Notes: a model not told the origin generated them from the letters alone. 64,000 nt of DNA from Pseudomonadota bacterium (GCA_021851405.1 JAJZDW010000004.1:62295-126294); one strand, 5' to 3'; positions 38,866-49,935 are shown, numbered from the stretch's first letter. Numbers and translations are program-made.

Positions 38866-41800
38866 TCAATCCGCGTCGCAGCGCGTCGCGAGGAACTGCG
38901 CGAGCACCCGCCCGGTGTGCGAGTGCTTGGCGCGGCGCGCCACCGCAGCCGGAGGACCTTGCGCGACGAGCCTTCCGCCGCGCTCGCCCGCCTCCGGACC
39001 CATGTCCAGGATCCAATCCGCCTCGGCCATCACATCCAAGTTGTGCTCCACCACGACCACGGTATTGCCGGCATCGACCAGTCGGTGCAGTACGTGGAGC
39101 AGCTTCTCGACATCGGCCATGTGCAGCCCCACGGTCGGCTCATCGAGCACATAGAGTGTGTGCCGTGCCGCGCGCGCCGCGACCCCGGGGCGCTCCGGCG
39201 GCCCCGGCTCACGCACCTTGGCGAGTTCCGTGACGAGCTTGATGCGCTGCGCTTCGCCGCCGGAGAGCGTCGGGCTCTGCTGGCCGAGCGTCAGATACCC
39301 CAAGCCGACATCCTGCAGCAGCTTCAGCGCGTGGTGGATGCGCCCATGCGCGGCAAAGAACGGCACCGCTTCGTCGACATTCATCATCAACACATCGCCG
39401 ATGTTCTTGCCGCGCCAGAGCACCGAGAGCGTCTCGGCGCTGAAGCGCCGGCCGGCGCAGACATCGCAGAGCACCTTCACATCCGGCAGGAAGCTCATCT
39501 CGATGGTCTGTACGCCCTGGCCTTCACAGGCCTCGCAGCGCCCACCGGCGGTGTTGAAGGAAAAACGGCTCGCGGTGTAGCCGCGCAGGCGCGCTTCGCT
39601 GGTGGCCGCGAAGATTCGCCGGATGTCGTCCCAGAATCCGATGTAGGTCGCCGGGCAGGAGCGCGGGGTCTTGCCGATCGGCGTCTGATCCACCTCCAGC
39701 ACCCGCCCGAGGTGCTCCAGTCCGCGCACCGCGCGACAGCCGGCCAGCTCGCTGCGGCGCGGCCGGCCCGCACGCGGCGCGCTCCTGGCTCGAGCCGCCT
39801 TATCGGCCGGGCCGAGCAGGCGGCGCAGATTGGTGTAGAGCACGTCCCGCGCAACGGTCGACTTGCCCGAACCACTCACTCCCGTGATCACCACGAGTCT
39901 CTCGAGCGGGATCTGCACATCGCCCTTGACGTTGTGCAGCGAAACATCCTGCAACGTCAGGTGCGGGGTCTTCGCATTCGTTGCACGGCGCGGCTCGGCC
40001 GGATGACGCAACGGTCGGCGCAGGAAGCGCCCGGTGATGGAGCGGGGGTTGCGCATCAGTTCCTTCACCGTTCCGGCGCCGACGATCTGCCCGCCCTGAA
40101 CGCCGGCGCCGGGGCCCAGATCCAGGATGTGATCGGCGCGGCGGATCGTATCCTCGTCATGCTCCACGACCACCAGCGTGTTGCGGTGGCTGGCGAGCTC
40201 CCCGAGCGCATCGAGCAGGATCTCGTTGTCGCGCGGATGCAGGCCGATGGTCGGCTCATCGAGCACGTAGCACACGCCCTGCAGGTTCGAGCCGAGCTGC
40301 GCGGCCAGCCGGATGCGCTGGGCCTCGCCCCCGGAGAGGGTCGGTGCCGAGCGGTCGAGCTGCAGGTAACCGAGGCCGACGCGCTCGAGAAACGCCAATC
40401 GCGAGCGGATCTCGGCGAGGAGGTCGCGCGCGATCTGCCGTTCGCGCCCCGAGAGCTTCAGCCGGCGGAAGAATTCCGCGGCGCGTCCCACCGGCTCGAG
40501 GGCCAGCGCGGCGATGGAGCGTTCGCGAAATCGCACGCTGAGCGCCACCGGGTTCAGGCGCTGGCCCGTGCAGGCCGGACAGGGCTGCGGCTCGTCTTCG
40601 AGCCAGTCATTCCACCAGTGTTCCTCGCCGCTCTGCTCGGCGTCGAATCCCGCCATCGCCACACCCGTGCCGTAGCAGCTCTCGCACCAGCCGTGCTTGG
40701 AGTTGAATGAGAACAAACGCGGATCGGGTTCGGCGAAGCTGCGCCCGCACGACGGACACGCCCGCTTGGTGGAGAACACGGTGACGCGCGCGGCAGGGGG
40801 CGCGAGCACGTGCACCAGGCCTTTGCCGAAATCCAGCGCGCGCGTGAGCGCCTGGTGCAGTTCGGTGTCGGTGCGCGCACCGATCTCGATGGTGGCCACC
40901 GGCAGCTCGATCGTGTGCTCCTTGAAGCGCGAGAGCCGTGGCCACTTCGCGGTGGGCAGCGCGGTGCCGTCGACACGCAGGGTCTTGAACCCCTTCTTGT
41001 GCGCCCACTTGGCGAGGTCCGTGTAATAGCCCTTGCGCGCCACGACCAGCGGTGCGAGCAGTTCGATGCGCTTGCCACGGTACTCGCGCAGCAGCCGCGC
41101 GGCGATTGACGCCGGGCTCTGCGGTTCGATCGCGAGGTCGCATTCGGGGCAGAACTGCGTTCCGAGCTTCACGTAGAGCAGGCGCAGGAAGTGATAGATC
41201 TCCGTCAGAGTCGCCACCGTGCTCTTGCGCCCGCCGCGGCTGGTGCGCTGCTCGATGGCGACCGTCGGCGGAATGCCGAAGATCGCGTCCACGTCCGGAC
41301 GGGCCGCCGGCTGCACGAACTGACGCGCGTACGCGTTCAGAGACTCCAGGTAGCGGCGCTGACCCTCGTTGAACAGAATGTCGAAGGCGAGTGTCGATTT
41401 GCCGGAGCCGGACACCCCGGTGATCACCGTGAATCGATTGCGCGGGATGCGCGCATCGATGCTCTTGAGATTGTGCTCACGGGCATTGTGAATGACGATG
41501 TCGTGGCGCGCGGCCGGGTCAACCAGCGCTCGGCTCGGGACCGGCTCGGCGACCGTGGCGACTGACGGCACGGCCGTCGGCTCTGCGGCCAGGGAGAGCT
41601 CGTATTCCACGAGCGCCCGGGCGGTGTGCGACTCCGGGTGCGCGCGTACCTCCGCCGGCGTACCGGTGCAGACGATGGTGCCGCCTTCCTCGCCGCCTTC
41701 CGGGCCGAGGTCGATGATCCAGTCGCTCTCGCGGATCACATCGAGGTTGTGTTCGATCACGAGCAGCGAGTGGCCCGCGGCGAGCAACTTGCGAAACGCC

Positions 41801-44595
41801 ATCAGCAGCCGCGTCACATCCTGGAAATGCAACCCCGTCGTGGGTTCATCGAACAGGAACAGCTTGCCTTTGTGCGTGATGCTCGAGAGCACCGAGCCTG
41901 CCTGGGCCAGATGTCCGGCGAGCTTCAGCCGTTGTGCCTCGCCGCCGGAGAGCGTTGGCACCGGTTGACCGAGGGCCACATATTCCAGGCCGACGTCCTC
42001 GAGCGGCGCCAGTCGGGCGCAGATCTCGCGCGAATCGCGAAAGAACTCCAGCGCCTGCGTAACGGTCATCTGGAGCACTTCGGCGATATTCGCGCGCCGG
42101 CCATCGGCGCCCTCGCGACGGATCTCGAGCACCTCGTCGCGGTAGCGGCGGCCGTCGCAGTCGGGGCAGCGCAGATACACATCGGAGAGGAACTGCATCT
42201 CCACGTGCTCGAAGCCGTTGCCGCTGCAGGTCGGGCAGCGTCCGTTGCCGGAGTTGAAGCTGAAGGTACCCGCGGTGTACTTGCGCTCGAGTGCGGCGGG
42301 CTCCGCGGCGAACAGCGCCCGAATGGCGTCGAATGCGCCGACGTAGCTGGCCGGGTTGGAGCGCGTCGTGCGGCCGATCGGACTCTGGTCGACCATGACG
42401 GCATCGTCGATGAGTTCCGCGCCGGCGAGCGCTGCAAACGTCCCGGGCGCCTCGGTCGGCTTGCCGTGATATTTCAGCAACGCCGGGAAGAGCACATCCT
42501 CGATCAGCGTGGATTTGCCGGAGCCGGAAACCCCGGTGACGCATACCAGGCGTTTCAGCGGGATGCGCACCTCGAGGTTCTTCAGATTGTGCTGTGTGAC
42601 GCCGCGCAGCTCTATCCAGCGGTTCGAGCGTGCCTCCGCCACGACCTCACCCGGCGCGGCCGTGCGCGGGCTCGCACCTTCGGCCCGTTCGCTGCCGACT
42701 CGCCTGCGGCCGCTGAGGTACTCCCCGGTCACGGAGTGTGCGCTGCGGCGGATTTCGCGCGGCGTGCCGAAGAAGACGATGTCTCCGCCGCGCTCCCCGG
42801 CGCCGGGGCCCAGATCGAGGATGCGGTCGGCCTCGAGCATGATCTGCGGATCGTGCTCGACGACCAGCAGCGAGTTACCGGCGTCGCGCAGCCGCTTCAT
42901 CACCGTGATGACCCGCTGCATGTCGCGCGGGTGCAGACCGATCGACGGTTCATCGAGCACGAACAGCGTATTGACCAGCGAGGTGCCGAGCGCCGTAGTG
43001 AGGTTGATGCGTTGCACCTCGCCGCCCGAGAGCGTGCGCGACTGGCGGTCGAGCGTCAGGTACCCGAGGCCGACCTCGGCGAGGTAGTCGAAACGCGCGC
43101 GGATCTGCTCGAGTAGCAGGTCGGCCGCCTCATCGAGCGGTTTCGGCAGCCGCAGCGCGCCGAAGAATTCCCGAGCCCGGCTTACCGGCAGCAGCATCAG
43201 ATCGTGCAGCGAGAGTCCCGGCAGACTCTGGCGCGTCGCCTCGCTCCACTGCGTGCCGCGTGGCTGGAAGCGCGGCGCGGCGCCGAGGGTCGCGTTGGCC
43301 ACGTCATGGTCGCCGACGCGCCACAGCAGACCTTGCGTCTTCAAGCGCGCTCCGCCGCAGGTCTCACATGGAGTGTAGGCGCGATAGCGTGACAACAGCA
43401 CGCGCACGTGCATCTTGTAGGAGCGGCTCTCGAGCCAGGCGAAGAATCGCTTTGCGCCGTACCAGACGCCCTTGCTCCATTCGCCTTCGCCCTCGATCAC
43501 CCAGTCGCGCTGCTGCGCGGACAGATCACGCCAGGGGGTATCGAGCGGGATGGCGCGCTTGCGCGCGAATTTCTCCAGGTCCTGCTGACATTCCGCGTAG
43601 GACTTCGTCTGCCACGGCTTGATGGCGCCGCCGCGCAGCGTCTTGCCGTCATCCGGCACCACCAGGCCGTAGTCCACGCCGATCACTCGGCCGAAGCCGC
43701 GGCAGGTCTCGCAGGCGCCGAGCGGCGAGTTGAACGAAAAGAGACTGGGTGAGGGCTCCTGGTACGACAGGTCGCACTCGGCGCAGTGCAGGCCACTCGA
43801 GAAGCGCCACACGGCGAGGGTGTTGGGCGGATCGGCGTCATCGACGGCGTGGATAGTGACCTTGCCGCGGCCCACCCGCAGCGCCGTTTCGAGCGCCTCG
43901 AGCACGCGGCTGCGCTCGGTACGCCCGGCGCGCAGACGGTCCTGGATCACCTCGAAGGTCACCGCCGGGGCCGGCGCGGTCTTGCGGCGGCCCCGTGTGC
44001 CGGCGGGCGGGGGCGCGCTCGGGCGCGGCGGGGGTTCGAGGAAGCGGGTGTACCCCTGCTTCTCGAGCAGGACGCGCACCTCTTCGGTCGTGAAGTTTCC
44101 CGGCACTTCAACCGGGAACGTGACCAGCAGGCGCGGATCCCCCGCGGCCGCCGCGCGCTCGAGCAGTTGCTGACGAATGGTCTCGGCACTGTCGCGGCGC
44201 ACCGGGTGTCCGCAGTGCTGGCAGTGCAGCACCGCGGTGCGGGCGAAGAGCAGTTTGAGGTGATCGTTCAACTCGGTCATCGTGCCGACCGTGGAGCGCG
44301 AAGTGCGCACCGGGTTGGTCTGGTCGATGGCGATGGCCGGCGGAATTCCCCCGACGGTGTCGACCTGCGGCTTGTCCATGCGGTCGAGGAACTGGCGCGC
44401 GTACGGCGAGAATGTCTCCACGTAACGACGCTGGCCCTCGGCATAGAGCGTGTCGAACACCAGGGACGATTTGCCCGAACCTGACACGCCCGTCACCACG
44501 ACCAGCTCGTTGAGCGGGATATCGAGGTCGAGGTTCTTCAGGTTGTTCTGGCGTGCGCCGCGTACGCGGATGACGTCTCGAGGGGCGTCGGTCAT
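38866..44595 (-). CDS. uvrA: Tandem-duplicated (double-length) excinuclease ABC subunit UvrA, 1909 aa
   Basis: Four Walker A motifs (GVSGSGKSS/T), four LSGGEAQR/LSGGEVQR signatures, two C-terminal zinc fingers (CPTCSGNG..CPDCDGRRY and CEACEGQG..CDVCAGRRF); halves meet near 41520-41600. Confidence 0.93.
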   Translation of the reverse strand: MTDAPRDVIRVRGARQNNLKNLDLDIPLNELVVVTGVSGSGKSSLVFDTLYAEGQRRYVETFSPYARQFLDRMDKPQVDTVGGIPPAIAIDQTNPVRTSRSTVGTMTELNDHLKLLFARTAVLHCQHCGHPVRRDSAETIRQQLLERAAAAGDPRLLVTFPVEVPGNFTTEEVRVLLEKQGYTRFLEPPPRPSAPPPAGTRGRRKTAPAPAVTFEVIQDRLRAGRTERSRVLEALETALRVGRGKVTIHAVDDADPPNTLAVWRFSSGLHCAECDLSYQEPSPSLFSFNSPLGACETCRGFGRVIGVDYGLVVPDDGKTLRGGAIKPWQTKSYAECQQDLEKFARKRAIPLDTPWRDLSAQQRDWVIEGEGEWSKGVWYGAKRFFAWLESRSYKMHVRVLLSRYRAYTPCETCGGARLKTQGLLWRVGDHDVANATLGAAPRFQPRGTQWSEATRQSLPGLSLHDLMLLPVSRAREFFGALRLPKPLDEAADLLLEQIRARFDYLAEVGLGYLTLDRQSRTLSGGEVQRINLTTALGTSLVNTLFVLDEPSIGLHPRDMQRVITVMKRLRDAGNSLLVVEHDPQIMLEADRILDLGPGAGERGGDIVFFGTPREIRRSAHSVTGEYLSGRRRVGSERAEGASPRTAAPGEVVAEARSNRWIELRGVTQHNLKNLEVRIPLKRLVCVTGVSGSGKSTLIEDVLFPALLKYHGKPTEAPGTFAALAGAELIDDAVMVDQSPIGRTTRSNPASYVGAFDAIRALFAAEPAALERKYTAGTFSFNSGNGRCPTCSGNGFEHVEMQFLSDVYLRCPDCDGRRYRDEVLEIRREGADGRRANIAEVLQMTVTQALEFFRDSREICARLAPLEDVGLEYVALGQPVPTLSGGEAQRLKLAGHLAQAGSVLSSITHKGKLFLFDEPTTGLHFQDVTRLLMAFRKLLAAGHSLLVIEHNLDVIRESDWIIDLGPEGGEEGGTIVCTGTPAEVRAHPESHTARALVEYELSLAAEPTAVPSVATVAEPVPSRALVDPAARHDIVIHNAREHNLKSIDARIPRNRFTVITGVSGSGKSTLAFDILFNEGQRRYLESLNAYARQFVQPAARPDVDAIFGIPPTVAIEQRTSRGGRKSTVATLTEIYHFLRLLYVKLGTQFCPECDLAIEPQSPASIAARLLREYRGKRIELLAPLVVARKGYYTDLAKWAHKKGFKTLRVDGTALPTAKWPRLSRFKEHTIELPVATIEIGARTDTELHQALTRALDFGKGLVHVLAPPAARVTVFSTKRACPSCGRSFAEPDPRLFSFNSKHGWCESCYGTGVAMAGFDAEQSGEEHWWNDWLEDEPQPCPACTGQRLNPVALSVRFRERSIAALALEPVGRAAEFFRRLKLSGRERQIARDLLAEIRSRLAFLERVGLGYLQLDRSAPTLSGGEAQRIRLAAQLGSNLQGVCYVLDEPTIGLHPRDNEILLDALGELASHRNTLVVVEHDEDTIRRADHILDLGPGAGVQGGQIVGAGTVKELMRNPRSITGRFLRRPLRHPAEPRRATNAKTPHLTLQDVSLHNVKGDVQIPLERLVVITGVSGSGKSTVARDVLYTNLRRLLGPADKAARARSAPRAGRPRRSELAGCRAVRGLEHLGRVLEVDQTPIGKTPRSCPATYIGFWDDIRRIFAATSEARLRGYTASRFSFNTAGGRCEACEGQGVQTIEMSFLPDVKVLCDVCAGRRFSAETLSVLWRGKNIGDVLMMNVDEAVPFFAAHGRIHHALKLLQDVGLGYLTLGQQSPTLSGGEAQRIKLVTELAKVREPGPPERPGVAARAARHTLYVLDEPTVGLHMADVEKLLHVLHRLVDAGNTVVVVEHNLDVMAEADWILDMGPEAGERGGRLVAQGPPAAVARRAKHSHTGRVLAQFLATRCDAD

Positions 44596-44827
44596 TCCTT
44601 CACCTTGCGACGGATCGTGTGGGGGCTGTCGGTGCGCGGATGACGCACGTCCACGCTGATTCTACCGTAAAGCGCCCGGATCGGGCGGCCGTCCCGGTGC
44701 GCACATCGCGCGCTTTTTCCATACAGGACAGAGACATGCGCGGTGCTGGATGACGCGCGCCGACGTCGGGGTGACACGGGGTCGGGTCCGTCGGTCCGTC
44801 CCCCGCGGGTGCGGCCCCGGCGCGCAG

Positions 44828-44841
44828 GTGACAGGTGTCAC
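44828..44841. promoter_or_regulatory. Palindrome GTGACA-GG-TGTCAC in uvrA/VC0807-like divergent region
   Basis: Perfect 6-bp inverted arms in a noncoding region. Confidence 0.35.
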
Positions 44842-44989
44842 GTTCCGGTCCTGACCCTTCACACTGCCGTGATGCCTCCTCACGGGCGTACGGTTGGGCA
44901 ATCGGTGCCGATCTCTCGAGGTCGCTGACGTGCACGCGTCTGTCGACTACGACCGCGCACCGTGGCCGTCCAAACCGGGGAGTGTTGCC

Positions 44990-45733
44990 ATGACCGCCCA
45001 TGAACCTGCATCACCGATCGCATCGTCGAGCGCCGCATCGAGACCCGATGCCGAGGTCGCTGCCACCGCGAACGCTCCTCGGCCCGCGATGCTGCCGATG
45101 CTGCGAGAGATGCTCATCGATGCCGGCATCCCCTGGGTTTGTTACCAGGCGTCGATGGCCTACCTGTCTCACTCCGAGGTCGTCGCGTTGGTGATCGCGA
45201 GTGTCTTCCCGACGGTGAAGACGCTCTACGGGCTGTCTCGGCGGCGCACTCTCGATCCGGTGAGTCTGGTGATTCTCGCCGGGCTGCTGTTCGGGCTCGG
45301 CGCGTTGGCGTTCGGCGGCGGTGTGAAAATACTGCTGGTGCGTGAGTCGCTGTTCACCGGCGCATTCGGCCTCGCCTGCCTGATCTCGCTGCTCGTGCGC
45401 TCGCGCCGTCCGGTGATGTTCTATTTCGGGCGCTTCTTTGCCGCCGGCAGCGATCCGCGCCAGCGCGCGGCGTTCGATCAGAACTGGCAGTATCCGGCCT
45501 TTCGCCGCGTCCAGCGCATCATGACACTCGTCTGGGGACTGGTGTTCGTCGGGGAGTTCACGCTGCGGGTCGTATTCATCTACACCCTCTCCCCCGCGAG
45601 GGTACTCGCGGTCTCTCCGCTGGTGCTCGGCGGGGCGTCCGTGCTGACGATGCTGTGGACGTTCCGCTACGCGGCGCGTGCGAGTAAGGCCGGCGCCGCC
45701 CGTCGAGCTGCCGCCGCAGCGTTGGGGGAGTGA
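44990..45733 (+). CDS. VC0807-like conserved membrane protein
   Basis: MLREMLIDAGIPWVCYQASMAYLSHSEVVALVIASVFPTVKTLYGLSRRRTLDPVSLVILAGLL; several TM segments. Confidence 0.65.
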   Translation: MTAHEPASPIASSSAASRPDAEVAATANAPRPAMLPMLREMLIDAGIPWVCYQASMAYLSHSEVVALVIASVFPTVKTLYGLSRRRTLDPVSLVILAGLLFGLGALAFGGGVKILLVRESLFTGAFGLACLISLLVRSRRPVMFYFGRFFAAGSDPRQRAAFDQNWQYPAFRRVQRIMTLVWGLVFVGEFTLRVVFIYTLSPARVLAVSPLVLGGASVLTMLWTFRYAARASKAGAARRAAAAALGE

Positions 45734-46431
45734 GCGCGACGCCCCCCGTGCGCTATGATCCGGGTTGTTGCGCGCCGCAGATTTTTCACGAGGCGCCGTC
45801 CTGGAATCGCACTGCGGTGACCTACCACGCCCTGCTCGTCCATCCCAGCTCGCCCGCGTCTGCGGCGCTCACCCTCGTCGCACAGGCGCAGCGGCTGCGC
45901 GCGGACGCGTTGACGCTGCGGTTCGTCCTGAGCGGACCGCTGCAGCACCTGCGCGTGCCCGCAGAAACCTCCGGTGCGCGTGCCGAGGAGCTGTGGCGGC
46001 ACACCTGCTTCGAGGCCTTCGTGACGCTCGAGCACGTACCGGGGTACCTGGAATTGAACTTCTCGCCGTCACGGGCCTGGCAGGCGTATCGCTTCAGTGC
46101 GCGGCGGGTCGGGATGACGCTGGCGGAGCTGCCCGCGCCGCCAGTCCTGACGGTCGGGCACCGCGAGTGCCGAGAACCTCAAGGGCGCACGCGCCGCGCG
46201 GATGACGCCCTCGTGCTCGAGGCGCTCGTGTGTCTGCCGGCACCCTACGCCGAGGGGCGCCACGCGCTGCAGCTCGCGCTCTGCGCGGTGCTCGAGGACG
46301 AGGCCGGCGCCCTGTCGTACTGGGCGTTGCGGCACGCGGCCGGCCGGCCCGACTTTCATCATCCGGATGCGTTTGCGCTCACGCTCGATGCCACCGACGC
46401 GGACCGCCAGCCGGTGACGGACCCGGCATGA
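45730..46431 (+). CDS. DOMON-like domain protein
   Basis: ALTLRFVLSGPLQHLRVPAE..ELWRHTCFEAFVTLEHVPGYLELNFSPSRAWQAYRF; directly upstream of a DUF1343 gene. Confidence 0.65.
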   Translation: MSATPPVRYDPGCCAPQIFHEAPSWNRTAVTYHALLVHPSSPASAALTLVAQAQRLRADALTLRFVLSGPLQHLRVPAETSGARAEELWRHTCFEAFVTLEHVPGYLELNFSPSRAWQAYRFSARRVGMTLAELPAPPVLTVGHRECREPQGRTRRADDALVLEALVCLPAPYAEGRHALQLALCAVLEDEAGALSYWALRHAAGRPDFHHPDAFALTLDATDADRQPVTDPA

Positions 46432-47633
46432 AATTCGGCATCGACCGTCTGCTGGCCGATCCGGCGCTGCGCAAGCCGCTCGCCGGCCGGCGCGTGGCGC
46501 TGCTGGCGCATCCGGCCTCCCTCACCCGCGGCCTGACGCACAGCCTCGATGCGCTGGCGGCGCTCGGGGATGTGCGCCTGACGGCCGCGTTCGGTCCGCA
46601 GCACGGACTGCGCGGCGACAAGCAGGACAACATGGTGGAGTCACCGGACTTCACCGACCCCGTGCACGGCATTCCGGTGTTCAGCCTCTACGGCGAGGTG
46701 CGCCGGCCGACCGATGCGATGATGGACACGTTCGATGTCCTGTTGGTCGACCTGCAGGATCTGGGCTGCCGCGTCTACACGTTCGTCACGACGCTGCGCT
46801 ACATGCTCGAGGCGTGTGCCCGCCACCGCAAGAGCCTCTGGGTGCTCGAGCGGCCCAATCCGATCGGCCGCCCGGTCGAGGGGCTGCTGCTGCAGCCGGG
46901 TGCGGAGAGCTTCGTCGGTGCCGGCCCGATGCCGATGCGCCACGGCATGACGCTCGGGGAACTCGCGCGCTGGTTCGTGCACACCCTGAGTCTCGACGTC
47001 GACTGCCAGGTGGTGGCGCTCGAGGGCTGGAACCCCCATGCCGCCCCGGGTTACGGCTGGCCGCTCGGGGAGCGCACCTGGGTCAATCCCAGCCCGAATG
47101 CGCCCAACCTGTTCATGGCGCGCGGCTATCCGGGCACGGTGATGCTCGAGGGCACCACGCTCTCGGAGGGCCGTGGCACGACACGGCCGCTCGAGGTATT
47201 CGGTGCGCCGGATCTCGAGGTGCCGGCTCTGCTCCAGACCATGCACGCGCTGGCGCCGGCCTGGCTGCGCGGCTGCCGGCTGCGGCCGTGCTGGTTCGAG
47301 CCGACGTTCCACAAGCACGCCGGGACGCTCTGCGCCGGTGTGCAGGTGCATGTCGAGGACCCGGTCCATTACGACCATCGGGCGTTCCGTCCGTGGCGGC
47401 TGATGGCCCTGGCGTTCAAGGCGCTGCGCCGGCTGCAGCCGCAGAGGCCCCTGTGGCGGGAGTTTCCCTACGAATACGAGCGCGAGCGACTCGCGATCGA
47501 CGTGATCAACGGCGGAGAGACGCTGCGCCACTGGGTCGATGACCCGTCCGCCGCGGCCGGCGATCTCGAGGCGCTGGCGAGTGCCGATGAGGCCGCTTGG
47601 CAGGACGCGCGGCGCCCCTTTTTGATATACTGA
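46428..47633 (+). CDS. DUF1343 / NamZ-like exo-beta-N-acetylmuramidase family protein
   Basis: KFGIDRLLADP..VALLAHPASLTRGLTHSLDAL, FGPQHGLRGDKQDNMVESPDF, DLQDLGCRVYTFVTTL. Confidence 0.85.
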   Translation: MKFGIDRLLADPALRKPLAGRRVALLAHPASLTRGLTHSLDALAALGDVRLTAAFGPQHGLRGDKQDNMVESPDFTDPVHGIPVFSLYGEVRRPTDAMMDTFDVLLVDLQDLGCRVYTFVTTLRYMLEACARHRKSLWVLERPNPIGRPVEGLLLQPGAESFVGAGPMPMRHGMTLGELARWFVHTLSLDVDCQVVALEGWNPHAAPGYGWPLGERTWVNPSPNAPNLFMARGYPGTVMLEGTTLSEGRGTTRPLEVFGAPDLEVPALLQTMHALAPAWLRGCRLRPCWFEPTFHKHAGTLCAGVQVHVEDPVHYDHRAFRPWRLMALAFKALRRLQPQRPLWREFPYEYERERLAIDVINGGETLRHWVDDPSAAAGDLEALASADEAAWQDARRPFLIY

Positions 47634-47777
47634 GATTTATCAAAGAGTTGCCGGCCGGGCTCACGCTTCGGCCTGCGGCGGCGTCTCGCCCGTCGCGGCG
47701 GCACTCCGTTTCCTGTCCATTCCGGGCCGAGCCCGGTGCTTTATCCCGCCGGCGCTCGGCGCCGCAGGGCTGGTTCC

Positions 47778-49919
47778 ATGAACGCCGCACTCGACATCAC
47801 CCGCTACCGCAAGCACTGGGCCGAACGTTTCGGTACGGCGCCTTTCCTGCCCATGACCCGCGCGGAAATGGACGCGCTGGGCTGGGACAGTTGCGACATC
47901 ATCCTGGTCACGGGCGATGCCTACGTCGACCTGCCGAGCTTCGGCATGGCGGTCATCGGCCGGGTGCTCGAGGGGCAGGGCTTTCGGGTCGGCATCATCG
48001 CCCAGCCCGACTGGCACAGTGCCGAGCCGTTCGCGGCGCTCGGTCGGCCGAACCTGTTCTTCGGCATCACCGGCGGCAACATGGACTCCATGGTCAACCG
48101 CTACACCGCGGAGCGGCGGCTGCGCAGCGACGATGCGTATACGCCAGGCGGCATCGGTGGCAAGCGTCCCGACCGCTCGGTGATCGTGTATGCGCAGCGC
48201 GCGCGCGAGGCGTTCAAGGACGTGCCGATCGTGATCGGCGGCATCGAGGCATCCCTGCGGCGCATTGCGCACTTCGACTACTGGTCGGAGAAAATCCGTC
48301 GCTCCGTCCTGCTCGATGCGAAGGCCGACCTGCTCGTGTACGGTAATGGCGAGCGCCAGGTGTGCGAGATTGCGCACCGTCTGGCGGCCGGCGCGCGTAT
48401 CGATGAGCTCACCGATGTGCGCGGCACGGCGTTCGTGCGCAAGGCGCTGCCGGCGGGCTGGATCGAAATCGACTCCACACACCTCGATGAGCCCGGTGTG
48501 CTCGAGCCACCCGTGGATCCCTATGCCATGGCGGTGCAATCTGCGCCGGCGCCGGCAACGGCACAACCCGCAGAGAACGTGGTGCGGTTCGTGCGCCGCG
48601 TGAAGAACGCCGACCGGGAGCGCAGCGTGATCCGCATGCCCTCCTATGAGCAGGTCACCGCCGACCCGGTGTTGTATGCGCACGCCTCGCGCATCCTGCA
48701 CCTGGAGGCGAACCCCGGCAACGCGCGCGCGCTTGCGCAGCGGCACGGGGACTTCGACGTGTGGCTCAATCCCCCGCCGATCCCGCTCAGCACCGCGGAG
48801 ATGGACTGGGTGTACGAGCGCCCCTACCAGCGCCAGCCGCATCCGGTCTACGGCGAGGCGGCCATCCCGGCTTACAAGATGATCCGCTTCTCCGTGGCCA
48901 TTCAGCGCGGCTGTTTCGGCGGCTGCTCGTTCTGCTCGATCACCGAGCACGAGGGCCGGATCATCCAGAACCGCTCCGAGGCCTCGATTCTGCGCGAGGT
49001 CGAGGACATCCGTGATCGGGTGCCGGGCTTCACCGGCGTGATTTCCGATCTCGGTGGCCCGACCGCCAACATGTACCGCCTGGCGTGCCGCAGCCGGGAG
49101 ATCGAGAGCGCCTGCCGCCGGCCCTCGTGCGTCTTTCCGGGCATCTGCACCAACCTCGACACCAACCACGCGCCGCTGATTCAGCTGTACCGCAAGGTGC
49201 GCGAGCTGCCCGGCATCCGCAAGGTGCTCATCGCCTCGGGCGTTCGCTACGACCTCGCCGTGGAGTCCCCCGAGTACGTCAAGGAGCTCGTGCAGCACCA
49301 CACCGGCGGGTACCTGAAGATCGCCCCGGAGGCGATCTCCGACGGACCGCTCGCGATGATGATGAAGCCGGGAATCGGCGCCTACGACCGCTTCAAGGAA
49401 CTGTTCGACCGGTACTCGCGCGAGGCGGGCAAGGAGCAGTACCTGATCCCGTATTTCATCGCCGCGCATCCCGGGACCCGCGATGAGGACATGCTCGAGC
49501 TCGCCGTGTGGCTGAAGCGCAATGGCTTTCGGGCCGATCAGGTGCAGGCGTTCCTGCCCTCGCCGATGGCGAGCGCCACCGCGATGTACCACGCGGGCAA
49601 GAATCCGCTGAAGCGCGTACGGCGCAGCGGCGGGGAGGTGCACGTGCCGAAGGGACTGAAGGTGCGCCGTCTGCACAAGGCCTTCCTGCGCTACCACGAC
49701 CCGAACAATTGGCCGATGCTGCGCGAGGCGCTGCGTCGCATGGGTCGCGCCGAACTCATCGGCAGCGGCAAACACCAGCTCGTGCCGGCCTATCAGCCGC
49801 CGGGCACCGGCGAGGCGCACGAAGGACACCGCGGTGCCCGGACGGGCGAGCGTGCCGGGCCGCGTCCGCAGCCGTTTCGCACGCAGCACACCGGACTGCC
49901 GCGCACCCCGCGGCGCTGA
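47778..49919 (+). CDS. ygiQ: YgiQ family radical SAM protein
   Basis: [58 protein letters not shown]. Confidence 0.93.
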   Translation: MNAALDITRYRKHWAERFGTAPFLPMTRAEMDALGWDSCDIILVTGDAYVDLPSFGMAVIGRVLEGQGFRVGIIAQPDWHSAEPFAALGRPNLFFGITGGNMDSMVNRYTAERRLRSDDAYTPGGIGGKRPDRSVIVYAQRAREAFKDVPIVIGGIEASLRRIAHFDYWSEKIRRSVLLDAKADLLVYGNGERQVCEIAHRLAAGARIDELTDVRGTAFVRKALPAGWIEIDSTHLDEPGVLEPPVDPYAMAVQSAPAPATAQPAENVVRFVRRVKNADRERSVIRMPSYEQVTADPVLYAHASRILHLEANPGNARALAQRHGDFDVWLNPPPIPLSTAEMDWVYERPYQRQPHPVYGEAAIPAYKMIRFSVAIQRGCFGGCSFCSITEHEGRIIQNRSEASILREVEDIRDRVPGFTGVISDLGGPTANMYRLACRSREIESACRRPSCVFPGICTNLDTNHAPLIQLYRKVRELPGIRKVLIASGVRYDLAVESPEYVKELVQHHTGGYLKIAPEAISDGPLAMMMKPGIGAYDRFKELFDRYSREAGKEQYLIPYFIAAHPGTRDEDMLELAVWLKRNGFRADQVQAFLPSPMASATAMYHAGKNPLKRVRRSGGEVHVPKGLKVRRLHKAFLRYHDPNNWPMLREALRRMGRAELIGSGKHQLVPAYQPPGTGEAHEGHRGARTGERAGPRPQPFRTQHTGLPRTPRR

Positions 49920-49935
49920 GCAGCCAACGGCAGTC

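Noticed and set aside
38842-40710. 622-aa plus-strand ORF antisense to uvrA (and 41626..43116)
   Set aside because: Opposite strand of conserved UvrA coding sequence; GC-driven open frame.
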